A stretch of 64,000 nucleotides of DNA from Shewanella inventionis (GTDB lineage Bacteria; Pseudomonadota; Gammaproteobacteria; Enterobacterales; Shewanellaceae): assembly GCF_014641855.1 (NCBI RefSeq), contig NZ_BMII01000018.1, positions 53,200-117,199 of the forward strand. The letters run 5' to 3'. Each line of letters begins with the position of its first letter. Positions within the stretch are counted from its first letter, which is position 1. The notes beneath the pieces are model-generated. The model saw nothing but the letters and a program-made list of their open reading frames with translations. It made no database searches and had not been told where the DNA came from. Below are positions 10,075-19,562 of the stretch, one piece after another. The position numbers and the translations under genes were made by a program.

Positions 10075-10098
10075 TTGTACTTTTGTACTTTTGTACTA
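10075..10098 (+). repeat. short tandem repeat (TTTGTACTT, about 2.7 copies)
   Basis: Near-perfect iterations of the 9-bp unit TTTGTACTT directly precede the second REP-like copy. Such short arrays can vary in number by slippage. No gene depends on it. Confidence 0.6.
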
Positions 10099-10136
10099 AT
10101 GGCCTGCGGCCAGCAACGTCGTGGCGCTTCGCCCAC
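10099..10136 (+). repeat. REP-like repeat, copy 2
   Basis: A direct copy of the element at 9932-9970, with the same GGCCTGCGGCC and GGCGCTTCGCC palindromes; ACTAACG in copy 1 reads AGCAACG here. Confidence 0.7.
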
Positions 10137-10925
10137 ACCAGTCCAAGAGGAAACCAACGGCGGTTCCCTCTTTACTCTTTATAAAAGAATTGGCCCAGCC
10201 GCCACATCAAAATTATCATTCTTGTTACCAAACGATAGCTGCGATAATTTCGCGACGTGGTCAGATCCTGCTTTTAACTTCGTTTTGGTGTTCTTCGGCC
10301 ACCTCTTTATGGTAAAGAATGAAAATGCTAACGCTTCCGATGGTACACCCTGTACCGCGAAAGCTAAGCTCACATCCATGTGAACTTCACGCTATTTTCT
10401 TCAACGGCCTCAAGTTCAGAGTTGAATTTGAATATTTTCAAGAAAACAAAACACGTTTTAAACAAAAGCAACTAAATTTCTGACCCAACTAAATTTGAAA
10501 CTAACTGTGCACAAAGGCTAATGAAGCAATGACTTCTCACCATCATCACTATGCCAAATGCTATTTAAGCTACATCGCCATGATTAGACACCTTATTGGC
10601 GCGCATTAATGAATACAATCAACAAAGTCGTTTACACCCTAAATGAGCCTGAAACTAACTGTGCAAAAAGCACCTCTGACGTGAATAGTGCCATCTTAGG
10701 GTTAACCGATAAATGTCTAGTGCCCCTGACATTTCAAAGTAATGAAAAGCGTCAGGCAGCGATAAGATCGCACTAAGAGAGCCTCTATATGTGTTTGCTG
10801 TAAACGATGATTTGACAGCTAAATGACAGACGAAGTAGATGAATTTGTTGATTGATTTTAATTTGACAGCAAAAGCAGTCAAATAAGTTAGGCGCGCCTA
10901 TTGACTGGCGGAAGGCTCATATGTG

Positions 10926-11402
10926 TTATAACTTTTTTTGCATACGTATTAAGTCCCAACTTTCACCATTAAATTCCCTACTATTTTTCTCAACGGTAAA
11001 GGATATAAACCCAAGTTTTTCATAACATAAAATAGCCGCCTGATTGTGACTAAAAACTCCTAAAGTAAGTAACTGACACTTATACTGCTCTTTAGCTTTC
11101 ATAACTAACAATTTGAGCATTTCTGTGCCGAGATTTTTACCACGAAAAGTGGGAGAAATAAACACTCTACAAATTCGACATTCACTGTCAGAGACTTGGT
11201 AAAGTTCTACAAAACCCGCTGGCTTACCGTTAACTGTAAACATAAAAGGATGTACTTCGGGCTTAGTATAATGCTCTTGAATCTGATCCGCTGTCAATGG
11301 AAATTGATAAGCAGGGCCACCCCACAAATAGTTGAGCTCATCACTATCTATCCAAACAATTAACTGTTCGAAATTATTTTCCAAAAAGCATTCTAGTAGC
11401 AT
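10926..11402 (-). CDS. GNAT-family N-acetyltransferase, integron cassette gene
   Basis: The open frame extends to 11510, but that part lies inside the attC site. An ATG at 11402 has AAGG 5 bases upstream, giving 158 residues starting MLLECFLENN. The GNAT fold is recognisable: the beta-strand FMFTVNGKPAGFVELYQ, then the acetyl-CoA binding segment VFISPTFRGKNLGTEML, and the late YEKLGF motif. The substrate is unknown. The gene begins about 13 bases after the recombination point of the attC at 11415-11488, exactly as in an integron cassette, and reads in the same direction as the DUF2971 cassette upstream. Acetyltransferases are common cassette cargo. No convincing attC follows its stop at 10926, so the cassette may be truncated at its 3' end. 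Confidence 0.8.
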   Translation of the reverse strand: MLLECFLENNFEQLIVWIDSDELNYLWGGPAYQFPLTADQIQEHYTKPEVHPFMFTVNGKPAGFVELYQVSDSECRICRVFISPTFRGKNLGTEMLKLLVMKAKEQYKCQLLTLGVFSHNQAAILCYEKLGFISFTVEKNSREFNGESWDLIRMQKKL

Positions 11403-11414
11403 AGTTACCTTGAA

Positions 11415-11488
11415 GTTATAACGCCCGCAACAGCGGAAATTTATGAGCTCTAGCGAGTAAATTTTCCGACTGCTTGCGCTTGTTAACA
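11415..11488 (-). other. attC recombination site between two cassettes
   Basis: On the minus strand the site starts with GTTAACAAGCGC and ends with GCGGGCGTTATAAC. The arms fold into one imperfect hairpin (TCGGAAAATTTA against TAAATTTCCG in the middle, GCAAGCAG against CTGTTGC further out). The length of ~74 bp, the mismatched palindrome and the GGGCGTTAT end match the attC sites of Vibrio/Shewanella-type chromosomal integrons. It sits immediately after the stop of the DUF2971 gene. Confidence 0.85.
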
Positions 11489-11490
11489 CT

Positions 11491-12384
11491 TTACAATGTA
11501 TGGTTAGCAATATCGCTCAACTTATGCTCTTTGATCATCCATCGAGCTATTTCACCGAACTCATTTTCGAGTTCAGAAAATATATGAGCTGTTCTCGGAC
11601 TTATCAAAGGACTCATTTCAGAAGCAGGAAGATTATACTTAATTGGTTCTTTTCTAAACTCGTAGCCCCAGTTGGCGATAGCAGCCAGATTTAATGCAAT
11701 CTTTGTATTCTTGATTTTGTTCCAAACCTCTCTTTGCTTCTCTAAAGGCATTCTTTCGCCAAGGGTGATTGACTTGATCGCATCCATTGGTACATCCATT
11801 ACATAAACCGGAAAGCCGTTATAATCACCAACCTTTTTGCAATCAGAGAGATTTCTAACAATTCTATATTCTTGCTCATATTTCCAATCTTTAGGCTTTA
11901 CACAAAGCTCTGCTATAGGAATTGGAGATTCACCACTTAAATAAGAACTAATGTCCTTTTTAGGTCTTTTCTCTCGATACTCTATATCAAATAGGCCCGT
12001 GAAAAATTCATGTTCCTCGTCAAACTCAATAACAGCTCCTGAATACTCATCTGCATAATGTGACCACATTAAAAGAGATGATTCATTTTTAGATAAGCAT
12101 AGAATACCAACAGACTGATTCAGCGAGCTTAAAATCTTTCTGGAGTTGATGTCATTGCAATGGTCAGACTCAAAGTCAATTGGCAATTCTCCAACACTTG
12201 TCTGCCTTCTTGGTGCAAGGACGTCAAAGCTGATTGAGATATCTTTGGATTCGAAATCTTCCGGAACATGTAATTCCGGAACCATTTCAAACGGGTCATT
12301 AAAAGCCCCTGGTTGAGTAAATCTGACACTCCCATCCAAAACCCTCAACGTATTCTCAGGTGTCAAATACTTGTATAAAGGCAC
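11491..12384 (-). CDS. DUF2971 protein, integron cassette gene
   Basis: The protein has 297 residues and begins with GTG at 12384, 5 bases after AAGGAG; an ATG two bases earlier is in the wrong frame. The start MPLYKYLTPENTLRVLDGSVRFTQPGAFNDPFEM and segments such as LLMWSHYADEYSGAVIEFD and WKYEQEYRIVR are characteristic of DUF2971. This is a family of unknown function often found in integron cassettes, genomic islands and near defence genes. The stop lies 3 bases before the attC core, and the ribosome binding site begins right after the attI-like junction at ~12402, so this looks like a first-position cassette. No biochemical role is claimed. Confidence 0.85.
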   Translation of the reverse strand: MPLYKYLTPENTLRVLDGSVRFTQPGAFNDPFEMVPELHVPEDFESKDISISFDVLAPRRQTSVGELPIDFESDHCNDINSRKILSSLNQSVGILCLSKNESSLLMWSHYADEYSGAVIEFDEEHEFFTGLFDIEYREKRPKKDISSYLSGESPIPIAELCVKPKDWKYEQEYRIVRNLSDCKKVGDYNGFPVYVMDVPMDAIKSITLGERMPLEKQREVWNKIKNTKIALNLAAIANWGYEFRKEPIKYNLPASEMSPLISPRTAHIFSELENEFGEIARWMIKEHKLSDIANHTL

Positions 12385-12402
12385 ATTCTCTCCTTGAGTG
12401 TT

Positions 12403-12496
12403 AACAGCTTATTGAACGGCCAAATAAATTTAAAGTCGGCCGTTTAAGTTATTGATTAATATCATCCTACATTTACTATCTTATTGATGTAAAGCA
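12403..12496 (-). other. attI-like integron site, copy A
   Basis: A 94-bp sequence that is about 96% identical (4 differences by eye) to 60777-60870. In both places it lies directly upstream of a minus-strand cassette gene, and the homology ends exactly at the GTTA junction where the cassette begins. It contains an inverted repeat, GAACGGCC paired with GGCCGTTT. This is what an integron attI site with its first cassette should look like, but no integrase gene is adjacent, so the name rests on position and duplication. Confidence 0.6.
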
Positions 12497-12776
12497 GTTT
12501 TATTTAACGCCAGTGACACATAAAAGCGAGCTTGCGCGTTAAAAGTGGACCCAATAATCGAAAATAAATTAAAAGACATTAATATCAATGCATTAGGGGG
12601 TTCGTGAATTATTACTCGTACTACTTTAGTTTACTTATCAACCGATTAAACTTAAAAATACGCAAAAAAACCATTACAACTGTTTTTATACACAGTACAC
12701 ACCACATAAAGGTGAGAGACTAGCTGCAACTGGATAGCTATCCGACATTTGTAAGCCTGTTAAAATGCAGTCAGGA

Positions 12777-12807
12777 GCTGGGTGAAGCGCTACGACGTTA
12801 GTAACCG
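12777..12807 (-). repeat. REP-like repeat, diverged inverted copy
   Basis: Its reverse complement reads CGGTTACTAACGTCGTAGCG followed by CTTCACCCAGC, which differs at a handful of positions from the copies at 9932 and 10099. It therefore closes the cassette island in inverted orientation. Confidence 0.6.
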
Positions 12808-12825
12808 TATGTCATAACTAATAAA

Positions 12826-12846
12826 AAGGAGACTTCCGCCTCCTCT
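12826..12846 (-). terminator. probable terminator of the M28 peptidase gene
   Basis: On the minus strand, AGGAG and CTCCT close a short hairpin followed by TTTTTATT, some 20 bases after the stop at 12866. The stem is short, so this is a moderate call. Confidence 0.5.
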
Positions 12847-12865
12847 CTTTCTTAAACTAGCAACA

Positions 12866-14446
12866 CTATTTACCGTCTTGTGCTCTGAGCTTTTTAAAGT
12901 CTGACTCTTCTAGCCATTTTGGCCAGTCGTTGTTATTGGCAAGTTTTTCAATGATGTCGCTGATTAAAGCAAGATCTTGTTTTACCCCACCTAAATGCCA
13001 GTTGGCGTCATAATCGTCAGCACCTTGATGATATTTATGCGCGATATAGTCTGGGTCGGTATCGCCTAAACTCATAAACAATAATCCAGGGACTCCTTGT
13101 TGTGCTAAGGCAAAATGGTCTGAGCGGAACATAAGGCCGTTTTGTGGACGAGGATCAGCTTTAACTGTGCGCCCTTGTGCTTTGGCGGCAGCATCTAAAT
13201 ACGTCTCAAGTTGAGATACACCATGACCATAACGCAGGATGTAATCAACACCTTTACCGACATTCATGCCATCGATGTTTAAAAATGACACCAATTGCTT
13301 TGTGGGCACAGGAGGATTAGAAGCAAAGTATTGTGCGCCAATGAGGCCTGTTTCTTCTGCTGTAAAGGCTGTAAATAGAATAGAGCGTTTAGGGGCTTTA
13401 TCTTGCGCGTTAAAATGACGCGCTAACTGCATGACGCCTGCAACACCTGAGGCATTGTCGACGGCACCGTTTAAAATAACCGTTTTACCGTCTTGAACGG
13501 TTTTGCCTAAGTGGTCCCAATGGGCGTGCATCACGAGCCATTCATCTGATTGGCTCGTACCCGGTAGCAAGCCTGCAACGTTATAAGATGTAGCAAGTTC
13601 AATGGTGTTTTTTACCACTAAATTCGCTTTAAGGTTGAGCGCAATGGCTTTAAAACCAGCCTTGGCAGCAGTCAGTTTAACTTTATCAAAGTCAAGGCCG
13701 GCTTTTTGGAACACCGTTTGTGCTGTACTGTGTTGTATCCAGCCCATTACACCGATGTGTGATTGATTATTTTGATCATCTACCAAAGTGTATTTGGTAT
13801 TGGTGTTGCTGTTTTCAACCACGTTCCAGCCATAAGCCGCTGGCGCGGTTTCGTGCACAATAAACACGGCTTTGGCGCCCTGCCTTGCGGCTTCTTCGTA
13901 TTTGTAGGTCCAGCGGCCATAATAAGTCATGGCATTACCCTTAAACACGTTTGGGTCTTGTGTGGCAAAGCCTGGGTCGTTAACTAATACGATGACGGTT
14001 TTGTCTTTTACGTCGATGTTAGCGTAATCGTTCCATTGGTATTCTGGGGCATTAATTCCGTAACCCACAAATACAATATCGCTGTTATCTAATGACACTT
14101 GTGGCTGAATTTGTTCGGTGCGGGCGGTAAAATCGCGACCATTATTAAACACCACATCTGGAATGGTTAGCTGCATGGTTTGATCGGCCGTAATTTTAGC
14201 CATAGGCACGGCTTGACGGTAACTGTCACCAAAGCCCGGTTTGAGTCCTATAGCTTTGTATGCTTTTTCTAAATATTCAACGGTCAGTGTCTCGCCCTGA
14301 GACAAAGGCCCCCGGCCTTCAAATTTATCACTGGCGAGGGTTTCTACATCTTGGCGGTAGGTTTTTTCATCAAATTGAAAGGGGGTAGCGTTCACGTTTG
14401 GCAGTAACAACACACCAAACAGCGCTAATAAACGAAAGGTATTCAT
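12866..14446 (-). CDS. secreted M28-family zinc metallopeptidase with PA domain
   Basis: An ATG at 14455 overlaps the AAAGGA motif, which is instead well placed (8 nt) for the ATG at 14446, giving 526 residues. An N-terminal signal peptide (FRLLALFGVLLLPNVNA) precedes the mature protein, so it acts in the periplasm or outside. Residues ~130-270 look like the protease-associated domain. The M28 core follows, with the metal ligands in MHAHWDHLG, VDNASGV, TAEETGLIG, LNIDGMN and AHKYHQGADD. M28 enzymes are aminopeptidases or related exopeptidases using two zinc ions. It lies downstream of tilS on the same strand, but the 54-bp gap and separate function suggest an independent unit. The exact peptide specificity is unknown. 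Confidence 0.9.
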   Translation of the reverse strand: MNTFRLLALFGVLLLPNVNATPFQFDEKTYRQDVETLASDKFEGRGPLSQGETLTVEYLEKAYKAIGLKPGFGDSYRQAVPMAKITADQTMQLTIPDVVFNNGRDFTARTEQIQPQVSLDNSDIVFVGYGINAPEYQWNDYANIDVKDKTVIVLVNDPGFATQDPNVFKGNAMTYYGRWTYKYEEAARQGAKAVFIVHETAPAAYGWNVVENSNTNTKYTLVDDQNNQSHIGVMGWIQHSTAQTVFQKAGLDFDKVKLTAAKAGFKAIALNLKANLVVKNTIELATSYNVAGLLPGTSQSDEWLVMHAHWDHLGKTVQDGKTVILNGAVDNASGVAGVMQLARHFNAQDKAPKRSILFTAFTAEETGLIGAQYFASNPPVPTKQLVSFLNIDGMNVGKGVDYILRYGHGVSQLETYLDAAAKAQGRTVKADPRPQNGLMFRSDHFALAQQGVPGLLFMSLGDTDPDYIAHKYHQGADDYDANWHLGGVKQDLALISDIIEKLANNNDWPKWLEESDFKKLRAQDGK

Positions 14447-14508
14447 AGACAACATCCTTTGTTAAATATTAAAAATAATTGTAAACGTATTACGACGATC
14501 GACACGCT

Positions 14509-15969
14509 TTAGCTATTCAACAGCGGCAAGCTAAGCCCAGCTTGCCCAGGGGCTGCAAGATAGCGTTGGTCTATCCATAATCCAATGGCGGCAACTAACA
14601 CATCACCGTAAAAAATTAATGGTATTTGCTGGCGACGCCAAGGCGGAATATGGCATTCCTGCCACAATTTTTTAAGCTCACGTGGTTTGCTGCGCTGCGT
14701 TGACGCAAACTGTGGCAGGCATTTAATTGAGCCAGCTGCGCCAAACTTTACCGTGACTTGTACATGCTCAATTGGCAAAGCAAGTAAAGGAAATGAAGAT
14801 GTTGAAACGCCCTGTTGCATCTGCGCCTGCATCTGTTTTTGCACTACAAATGCCAGTTGCCCTACTCTGCCTGAGGCTTGATTTTGCTCGCCTAACAGTA
14901 CCGCACGAATATCGTGTTGCAACGCGTTGACAGGTAATGGCTCAAGCGCTGAGTTACTGAGTACGTAGGCTATACCGGCAAAACGCTTAATTTGAAAGTC
15001 GCCCCATTGAATTGCCACATTAGCATCATCTTTTGCCTCAAGCAGTTGCGACAGTATTTGCTGCAATTGTGATTGTGACGGTAAACTCACGTCGCAATAA
15101 CTTAAATACCCACGAAACAGCAATGCCTGCCAGGCGGGCGTTAATTGTGCAAAGCCTGCTAATACAAACCCGGTGGATTCGGTTACTAGCGCCTTGGGAT
15201 CAGTTGGCTGTATTAACCACTGAGGTAAGCGATGACTCACTTCATTGTCTATCACCTGTTGTTGCTCTGCACATAATGCCGCGCTGCGGGCCGCGGTAGT
15301 GGCAATGCCGGGCCAACGTTGTTTTAGGCGTGGAATAATATCAAGGCGTAAAAAGTTTCTATCAAAGCTGTCGTCTTGGTTACTTTCATCTTCAATATGA
15401 ACTAACTGCTTTTGGGCTGCAAATTGCTCAATTTGATCGCGACTTATGTCTAATAACGGCCTCACTAACCAAGCTTGCTTGTAAGTTTGCAGCGCCCCCA
15501 TTGCAGCTAAGCCTTTTGGGCCCTGACCTCGCTTTAACGCAAGCAATAAGGTTTCGAGTTGATCGTCTTGATGGTGTGCGGTGAGTAAAATATCACCCGG
15601 ATTAAGATAGCGATCAAATGCTTGATAACGCGCCTCACGCGCTTTAGCCTCTAAACTTTGTCTAGCGCCTTTTTCAACATTAACGCGTTCTATTTGTATT
15701 GGCAGTTGATAATGGCTTGCACGGGCAATGCAATGTTGCACCCAAATGTTGGCATTGTCACTAAGGCCATGATGAACATGAATAAGCAAACAGGCAATGT
15801 GCGGGTATTGATGACTAAAACGACTTAGCCCGAAGGCTAAAACCTCTGAGTCAACACCGCCACTGTAAGCTAACACTAACTTAGGCTGTTGTTGCCCCTG
15901 AGAAATGCCTTGAGGATAGAGTGGCAAAACGGCCTGTTCCAATAACAATAAAAGCTGTTCTGCTGTCAT
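14509..15969 (-). CDS. tilS: tRNA(Ile)-lysidine synthase
   Basis: The protein has 486 residues. The PP-loop motif is visible as LAYSGGVDSEVL near residue 33, followed by the HVHHGLSDNA and TAHHQDDQLETLLL segments of the N-type ATP pyrophosphatase domain. The TilS middle and C-terminal domains follow. The enzyme ligates lysine to C34 of the CAU-anticodon tRNA(Ile), changing its codon specificity from AUG to AUA; it is essential. The ATG at 15969 has AAGG about 6 bases upstream. The gene starts 8 bases after the dnaE stop, so the two are co-transcribed. In many relatives accA lies between these genes; here it does not. Confidence 0.96.
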   Translation of the reverse strand: MTAEQLLLLLEQAVLPLYPQGISQGQQQPKLVLAYSGGVDSEVLAFGLSRFSHQYPHIACLLIHVHHGLSDNANIWVQHCIARASHYQLPIQIERVNVEKGARQSLEAKAREARYQAFDRYLNPGDILLTAHHQDDQLETLLLALKRGQGPKGLAAMGALQTYKQAWLVRPLLDISRDQIEQFAAQKQLVHIEDESNQDDSFDRNFLRLDIIPRLKQRWPGIATTAARSAALCAEQQQVIDNEVSHRLPQWLIQPTDPKALVTESTGFVLAGFAQLTPAWQALLFRGYLSYCDVSLPSQSQLQQILSQLLEAKDDANVAIQWGDFQIKRFAGIAYVLSNSALEPLPVNALQHDIRAVLLGEQNQASGRVGQLAFVVQKQMQAQMQQGVSTSSFPLLALPIEHVQVTVKFGAAGSIKCLPQFASTQRSKPRELKKLWQECHIPPWRRQQIPLIFYGDVLVAAIGLWIDQRYLAAPGQAGLSLPLLNS

Positions 15970-15977
15970 AACGTACC

Positions 15978-18900
15978 TTAATTAAACGTAATTTTAACGT
16001 TATTAGAACCAAGCATACTCTCTAACGCTAGCATAAGCTCGTCACTTGGATTGACTCGCCATTCATCGCCTAGGGTAATTTTGCCACTGGCTTCTGGTTT
16101 AACATAATTGATAACTACTGGCACAGCGCCATTTCGCCATGGCGTTAAGGTTTGCTCAAATTGTTCAAGCCATTCAGGCGTCACTTCATTGCCTTGAACA
16201 TTAATTTCAACTGCGCGCGCAAAGTGGCTTCGGGCTTCGCCAATCTCAATCACATTACGGGCATTCATGCGGTTGCCGCCAGAGAAATCATCAAAGCTGA
16301 CATCACCTTCGCAAATTAAAATGCGATCTTTTTCAAGTAAATGTCCAAACTTTTCAAACGGCTCGGTAAACAACATGATTTCTAATCGGGCACTTTTATC
16401 ATCGAGCGTCACTAAGCCCATTTTAGAACCACGCTTGGTGATCATCACTCGGGTTGCGACAACCAGCCCAGCGGCCTTAACGGTTTTGCCACGCTCGGTT
16501 GGATGTATGTCTTTTAAACGGCCGTTGGTGTACTGCTTAAGCTCTTTTAAGTACTGGTTAATCGGGTGTCCAGTTAAATACAGCCCTAAGGTTTCACGCT
16601 CGCCTTCTAACCAAATTTTGTCTGGCCATGGCGTACACTGCACAAAATTTTGCTTGCTGTCTTCTGGTTCGCTATTGAGTAAACCAAACATATCGTGTTG
16701 GCCAATGGCTTCGGCTTTTGCGTGCTGCGCTGCTGCGCTGATGGCTTCTGGTAAGGTAGCCATCATTGATGCACGATGAGGCCCTAGGGTGTCTAACGCC
16801 CCTGCTAAAATGAGTTTCTCGATGACGCGTTTGTTGAGTTTTTTTAAGTCTACACGGGCACAAAAATCGAAAAGATCGACAAATGGGCCGTTTTTACGCG
16901 CTTCTAATATAGACTCTACCGGGCCTTCACCTACGCCTTTAATGGCGCCAATGCCGTAAACAATATTCAAATCGTCATCTACGGTAAATTTAAACAAACC
17001 TTTGTTCACATCGGGCGGAATAAGCGGTAAGCCCATGCGCTCACATTCATCCACCAGGGTGACGATTTTGTCTGTGTTGTCCATATCGGCAGACATTACC
17101 GCGGCCATAAATTGCGCTGGGTAGTGAGTTTTAAGCCATAACGTTTGATAGGACACTAAAGCATAAGCGGCTGAATGCGACTTGTTAAAACCGTAACCGG
17201 CAAACTTTTCAACCAAGTCGAAGATTTTCATCGACAACTCGCCATCAACGCCGTTGTTAATCGCGCCCTCTTTAAAAATACTGCGCTGTTTAGCCATCTC
17301 CTCAGGTTTCTTTTTACCCATAGCTCGGCGCAGCATGTCCGCGCCGCCTAGAGTATAACCAGAAAGTACCTGAGCAATCTGCATCACCTGCTCTTGATAC
17401 AAAATAATGCCGTAGGTGGGCGACAACAGCTCTTTTAACGATTCGTGTTGGTATTGCGAATCAGGGTAAGACACTACCTCGCGGCCGTGTTTACGTTCGA
17501 TAAAGTTATCAACCATGCCTGACTGTAGCGGCCCAGGGCGAAACAGTGCTACCAGTGCAATCATGTCTTCAAAACAGTCGGGTTGTAGGCGCTTAATGAG
17601 GTCTTTCATACCACGGGATTCAAGCTGAAATACCGCGGTGGTTTCGTAGCGTTGTAGTAATCTAAAACAAGCTGGATCGGTTAATGAAATGGCTTCAATG
17701 CGAACAGGTTCTTTACCTTCTTTAATCAGGCGCGGATTAATCATCTGCAGTGCCCAGTCAATAATGGTTAAGGTCCGTAAGCCCAAAAAGTCGAATTTAA
17801 CTAAACCTGCGGTTTCTACGTCATTTTTATCAAACTGAGTAACCGGGTTTAGCCCTTCTGCATCGCAATATAATGGTGCAAAGTCAGTAATACGTGTGGG
17901 AGCAATTACCACACCACCGGCGTGTTTACCGGCGTTACGTGTTACCCCTTCTAAGCGGCGACACATATCAATAAGCTCTTTTACATCTTCATCTGCTTCA
18001 TAAGCTTCTGGTAATGCAGGCTCCACTTCAAATGCTTTGGCAAGCGTCATCCCAGGCTCTGCTGGGATCATCTTGGTTAACCTGTCAACAAATCCATAGG
18101 GATGCCCTAAAACACGGCCTACATCGCGTACTACCGCTTTTGCCGCCATGGTACCGAAAGTAATAATCTGTGATACCGCTTCACGGCCATATAATTCAGC
18201 AACGTGGTCGATAACTTCATCACGACGATCCATACAAAAATCGACGTCAAAGTCGGGCATGGATACCCGCTCAGGGTTGAGGAATCGTTCAAACAGTAAA
18301 TCGTATTCAAGTGGATCTAAGTCGGTAATTTTAAGGGCGTACGCAACCAATGACCCAGCACCAGAACCACGTCCTGGCCCAACCGGAATGCCGTTGTCTT
18401 TACCCCATTGGATAAATTCCATCACGATAAGGAAGTAACCCGGAAAACCCATTTGGTTGATGACTTTGAGTTCAATATCAAGACGCTCGTCGTACTCGCC
18501 ACGTCTTTGTGCGCGCACTTGAGGGTCAGGAAACAGAAACTCCAAGCGTTCTTCTAAGCCTTTGCGAGACACTTCAACAAGAAAGTCCTCAATCGACAGA
18601 TCACCCGTTGGGAAATTCGGCAAAAAATACTCGTGTAATCGAATCGTCACGTTACAACGTTTGGCTATTTCAACGGTATTTTGAATTGCTGATGGAATAT
18701 CAGCAAACAAGGCTATCATTTCATCTTCAGTGCGAAGATATTGCTGATCGCTGTATTTTTTTGGGCGACGAGGGTCGGCTAAGGTAAAGCCATCATGAAT
18801 TGCGACCCGGATTTCGTGGGCTTCAAAATCGTCTGCTTTTAAAAAAACAACCTGATTAGTGGCAACAACAGGTAGGCCTCGACTTGATGCAAGCTCAACC

Positions 18901-19454
18901 GCCATGTGCAGGTAACGCTCTTCGTCGGCCCGGCCCGTTCGGATTAATTCTAAATAGTAGCGGTCATTAAAGTGTTGCTGGTAAAAACTCACTAAAGAGT
19001 CAACTTGATTTTGGTTGCCTTTTAATAACGCTTTACCTACATCGCCTTCTTTGGCACCCGACAAAATAATTAAACCACGATTAAACTTAACCAGCCACTC
19101 TTGATCAATCACCACCCGGCCATCGATCTGCCCACGCAAATAGGCTTCACTGATTAACTGAGTCAGATTTTGGTAGCCTTCATTGTCCATTGCAATAATG
19201 GTTAATGCGCAAAACTCTTTATCAAACCCTGGTGTTTGTACCCAAAAATCTGCACCGACAATCGGTTTAATCCCTGCACCATGACAGCCACCATAAAACT
19301 TAACCAGACCACAAAAGTTGTTTTGATCGGTTAACGCTATTGCTGCCATTCCCATGCTTTCGGCGGTGGCAATAATAGGTTTCACTTTGGCAACGCCATC
19401 TGACATTGAAAAATCACTGTGGACGCGCAAATGAACAAAACGAGGATCGGACAT
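15978..19454 (-). CDS. dnaE: DNA polymerase III alpha subunit
   Basis: The protein has 1158 residues, almost the E. coli length of 1160. The PHP domain is at the N-terminus ([17 protein letters not shown]), and the polymerase catalytic aspartates lie in [12 protein letters not shown] near residue 400. The helix-hairpin-helix region and an OB fold ([20 protein letters not shown]) are near the C-terminus. It is the replicative DNA polymerase catalytic subunit of the holoenzyme. It lies downstream of rnhB by ~110 bp and directly upstream of tilS. No frameshift or missing motif was noticed. Confidence 0.98.
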   Translation of the reverse strand: MSDPRFVHLRVHSDFSMSDGVAKVKPIIATAESMGMAAIALTDQNNFCGLVKFYGGCHGAGIKPIVGADFWVQTPGFDKEFCALTIIAMDNEGYQNLTQLISEAYLRGQIDGRVVIDQEWLVKFNRGLIILSGAKEGDVGKALLKGNQNQVDSLVSFYQQHFNDRYYLELIRTGRADEERYLHMAVELASSRGLPVVATNQVVFLKADDFEAHEIRVAIHDGFTLADPRRPKKYSDQQYLRTEDEMIALFADIPSAIQNTVEIAKRCNVTIRLHEYFLPNFPTGDLSIEDFLVEVSRKGLEERLEFLFPDPQVRAQRRGEYDERLDIELKVINQMGFPGYFLIVMEFIQWGKDNGIPVGPGRGSGAGSLVAYALKITDLDPLEYDLLFERFLNPERVSMPDFDVDFCMDRRDEVIDHVAELYGREAVSQIITFGTMAAKAVVRDVGRVLGHPYGFVDRLTKMIPAEPGMTLAKAFEVEPALPEAYEADEDVKELIDMCRRLEGVTRNAGKHAGGVVIAPTRITDFAPLYCDAEGLNPVTQFDKNDVETAGLVKFDFLGLRTLTIIDWALQMINPRLIKEGKEPVRIEAISLTDPACFRLLQRYETTAVFQLESRGMKDLIKRLQPDCFEDMIALVALFRPGPLQSGMVDNFIERKHGREVVSYPDSQYQHESLKELLSPTYGIILYQEQVMQIAQVLSGYTLGGADMLRRAMGKKKPEEMAKQRSIFKEGAINNGVDGELSMKIFDLVEKFAGYGFNKSHSAAYALVSYQTLWLKTHYPAQFMAAVMSADMDNTDKIVTLVDECERMGLPLIPPDVNKGLFKFTVDDDLNIVYGIGAIKGVGEGPVESILEARKNGPFVDLFDFCARVDLKKLNKRVIEKLILAGALDTLGPHRASMMATLPEAISAAAQHAKAEAIGQHDMFGLLNSEPEDSKQNFVQCTPWPDKIWLEGERETLGLYLTGHPINQYLKELKQYTNGRLKDIHPTERGKTVKAAGLVVATRVMITKRGSKMGLVTLDDKSARLEIMLFTEPFEKFGHLLEKDRILICEGDVSFDDFSGGNRMNARNVIEIGEARSHFARAVEINVQGNEVTPEWLEQFEQTLTPWRNGAVPVVINYVKPEASGKITLGDEWRVNPSDELMLALESMLGSNNVKITFN

Positions 19455-19562
19455 AGATTAATTATTCTTCGAAAAAGATGAATGTAATAACATGAAAAAG
19501 CAGGATTTAGACTATCAAACTAACCTAGTTTCGCCAACGAAAACTAGGCTATAAGGGAATGT

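Larger units (their letters stand above)
9925..10925. other. 1-kb non-coding stretch with dispersed repeats and gene debris
   Basis: No intact gene is supported. The region holds two copies of a ~38-bp REP-like repeat, three tandem copies of TTTGTACTT, a CCCGGC/GCCGGG inverted repeat at about 10034-10060, and a short minus-strand open frame (10179-10379) that looks like a dispersed conserved fragment. The sequence GAAACTAACTGTGCA also occurs twice as a direct repeat (about 10496 and 10651). A 75-codon minus-strand frame (10655-10882) has no ribosome binding site and is not called. The whole stretch looks like a recombination scar on the left flank of the cassette island. Confidence 0.6.
12497..12865. 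other. intergenic flank of the cassette island
   Basis: About 370 bases between the attI-like site and the M28 peptidase gene. An integron integrase gene would be expected to begin here on the plus strand, but none is present and I recognise no integrase remnant. It contains the inverted REP-like copy and the probable terminator of the peptidase gene. Confidence 0.55.

Noticed and set aside
10066..10383. Open frames on both strands in the repeat-rich stretch
   Set aside because: They cross the REP-like repeat and the 9-bp tandem array and lack ribosome binding sites; the minus-strand frame at 10179-10379 may be a dispersed fragment but not a working gene.
10655..10882. 75-codon minus-strand frame below the GNAT cassette
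   Set aside because: No ribosome binding site and no family; likely debris at the island edge.
10880..10935. Possible second attC after the GNAT cassette stop
   Set aside because: GTTATAAC and GCGCCTAAC are present but the intervening sequence does not fold into the paired arms of an attC.
11403..11510. N-terminal extension of the GNAT cassette protein
   Set aside because: It would translate the attC site; the ATG at 11402 has a good ribosome binding site.
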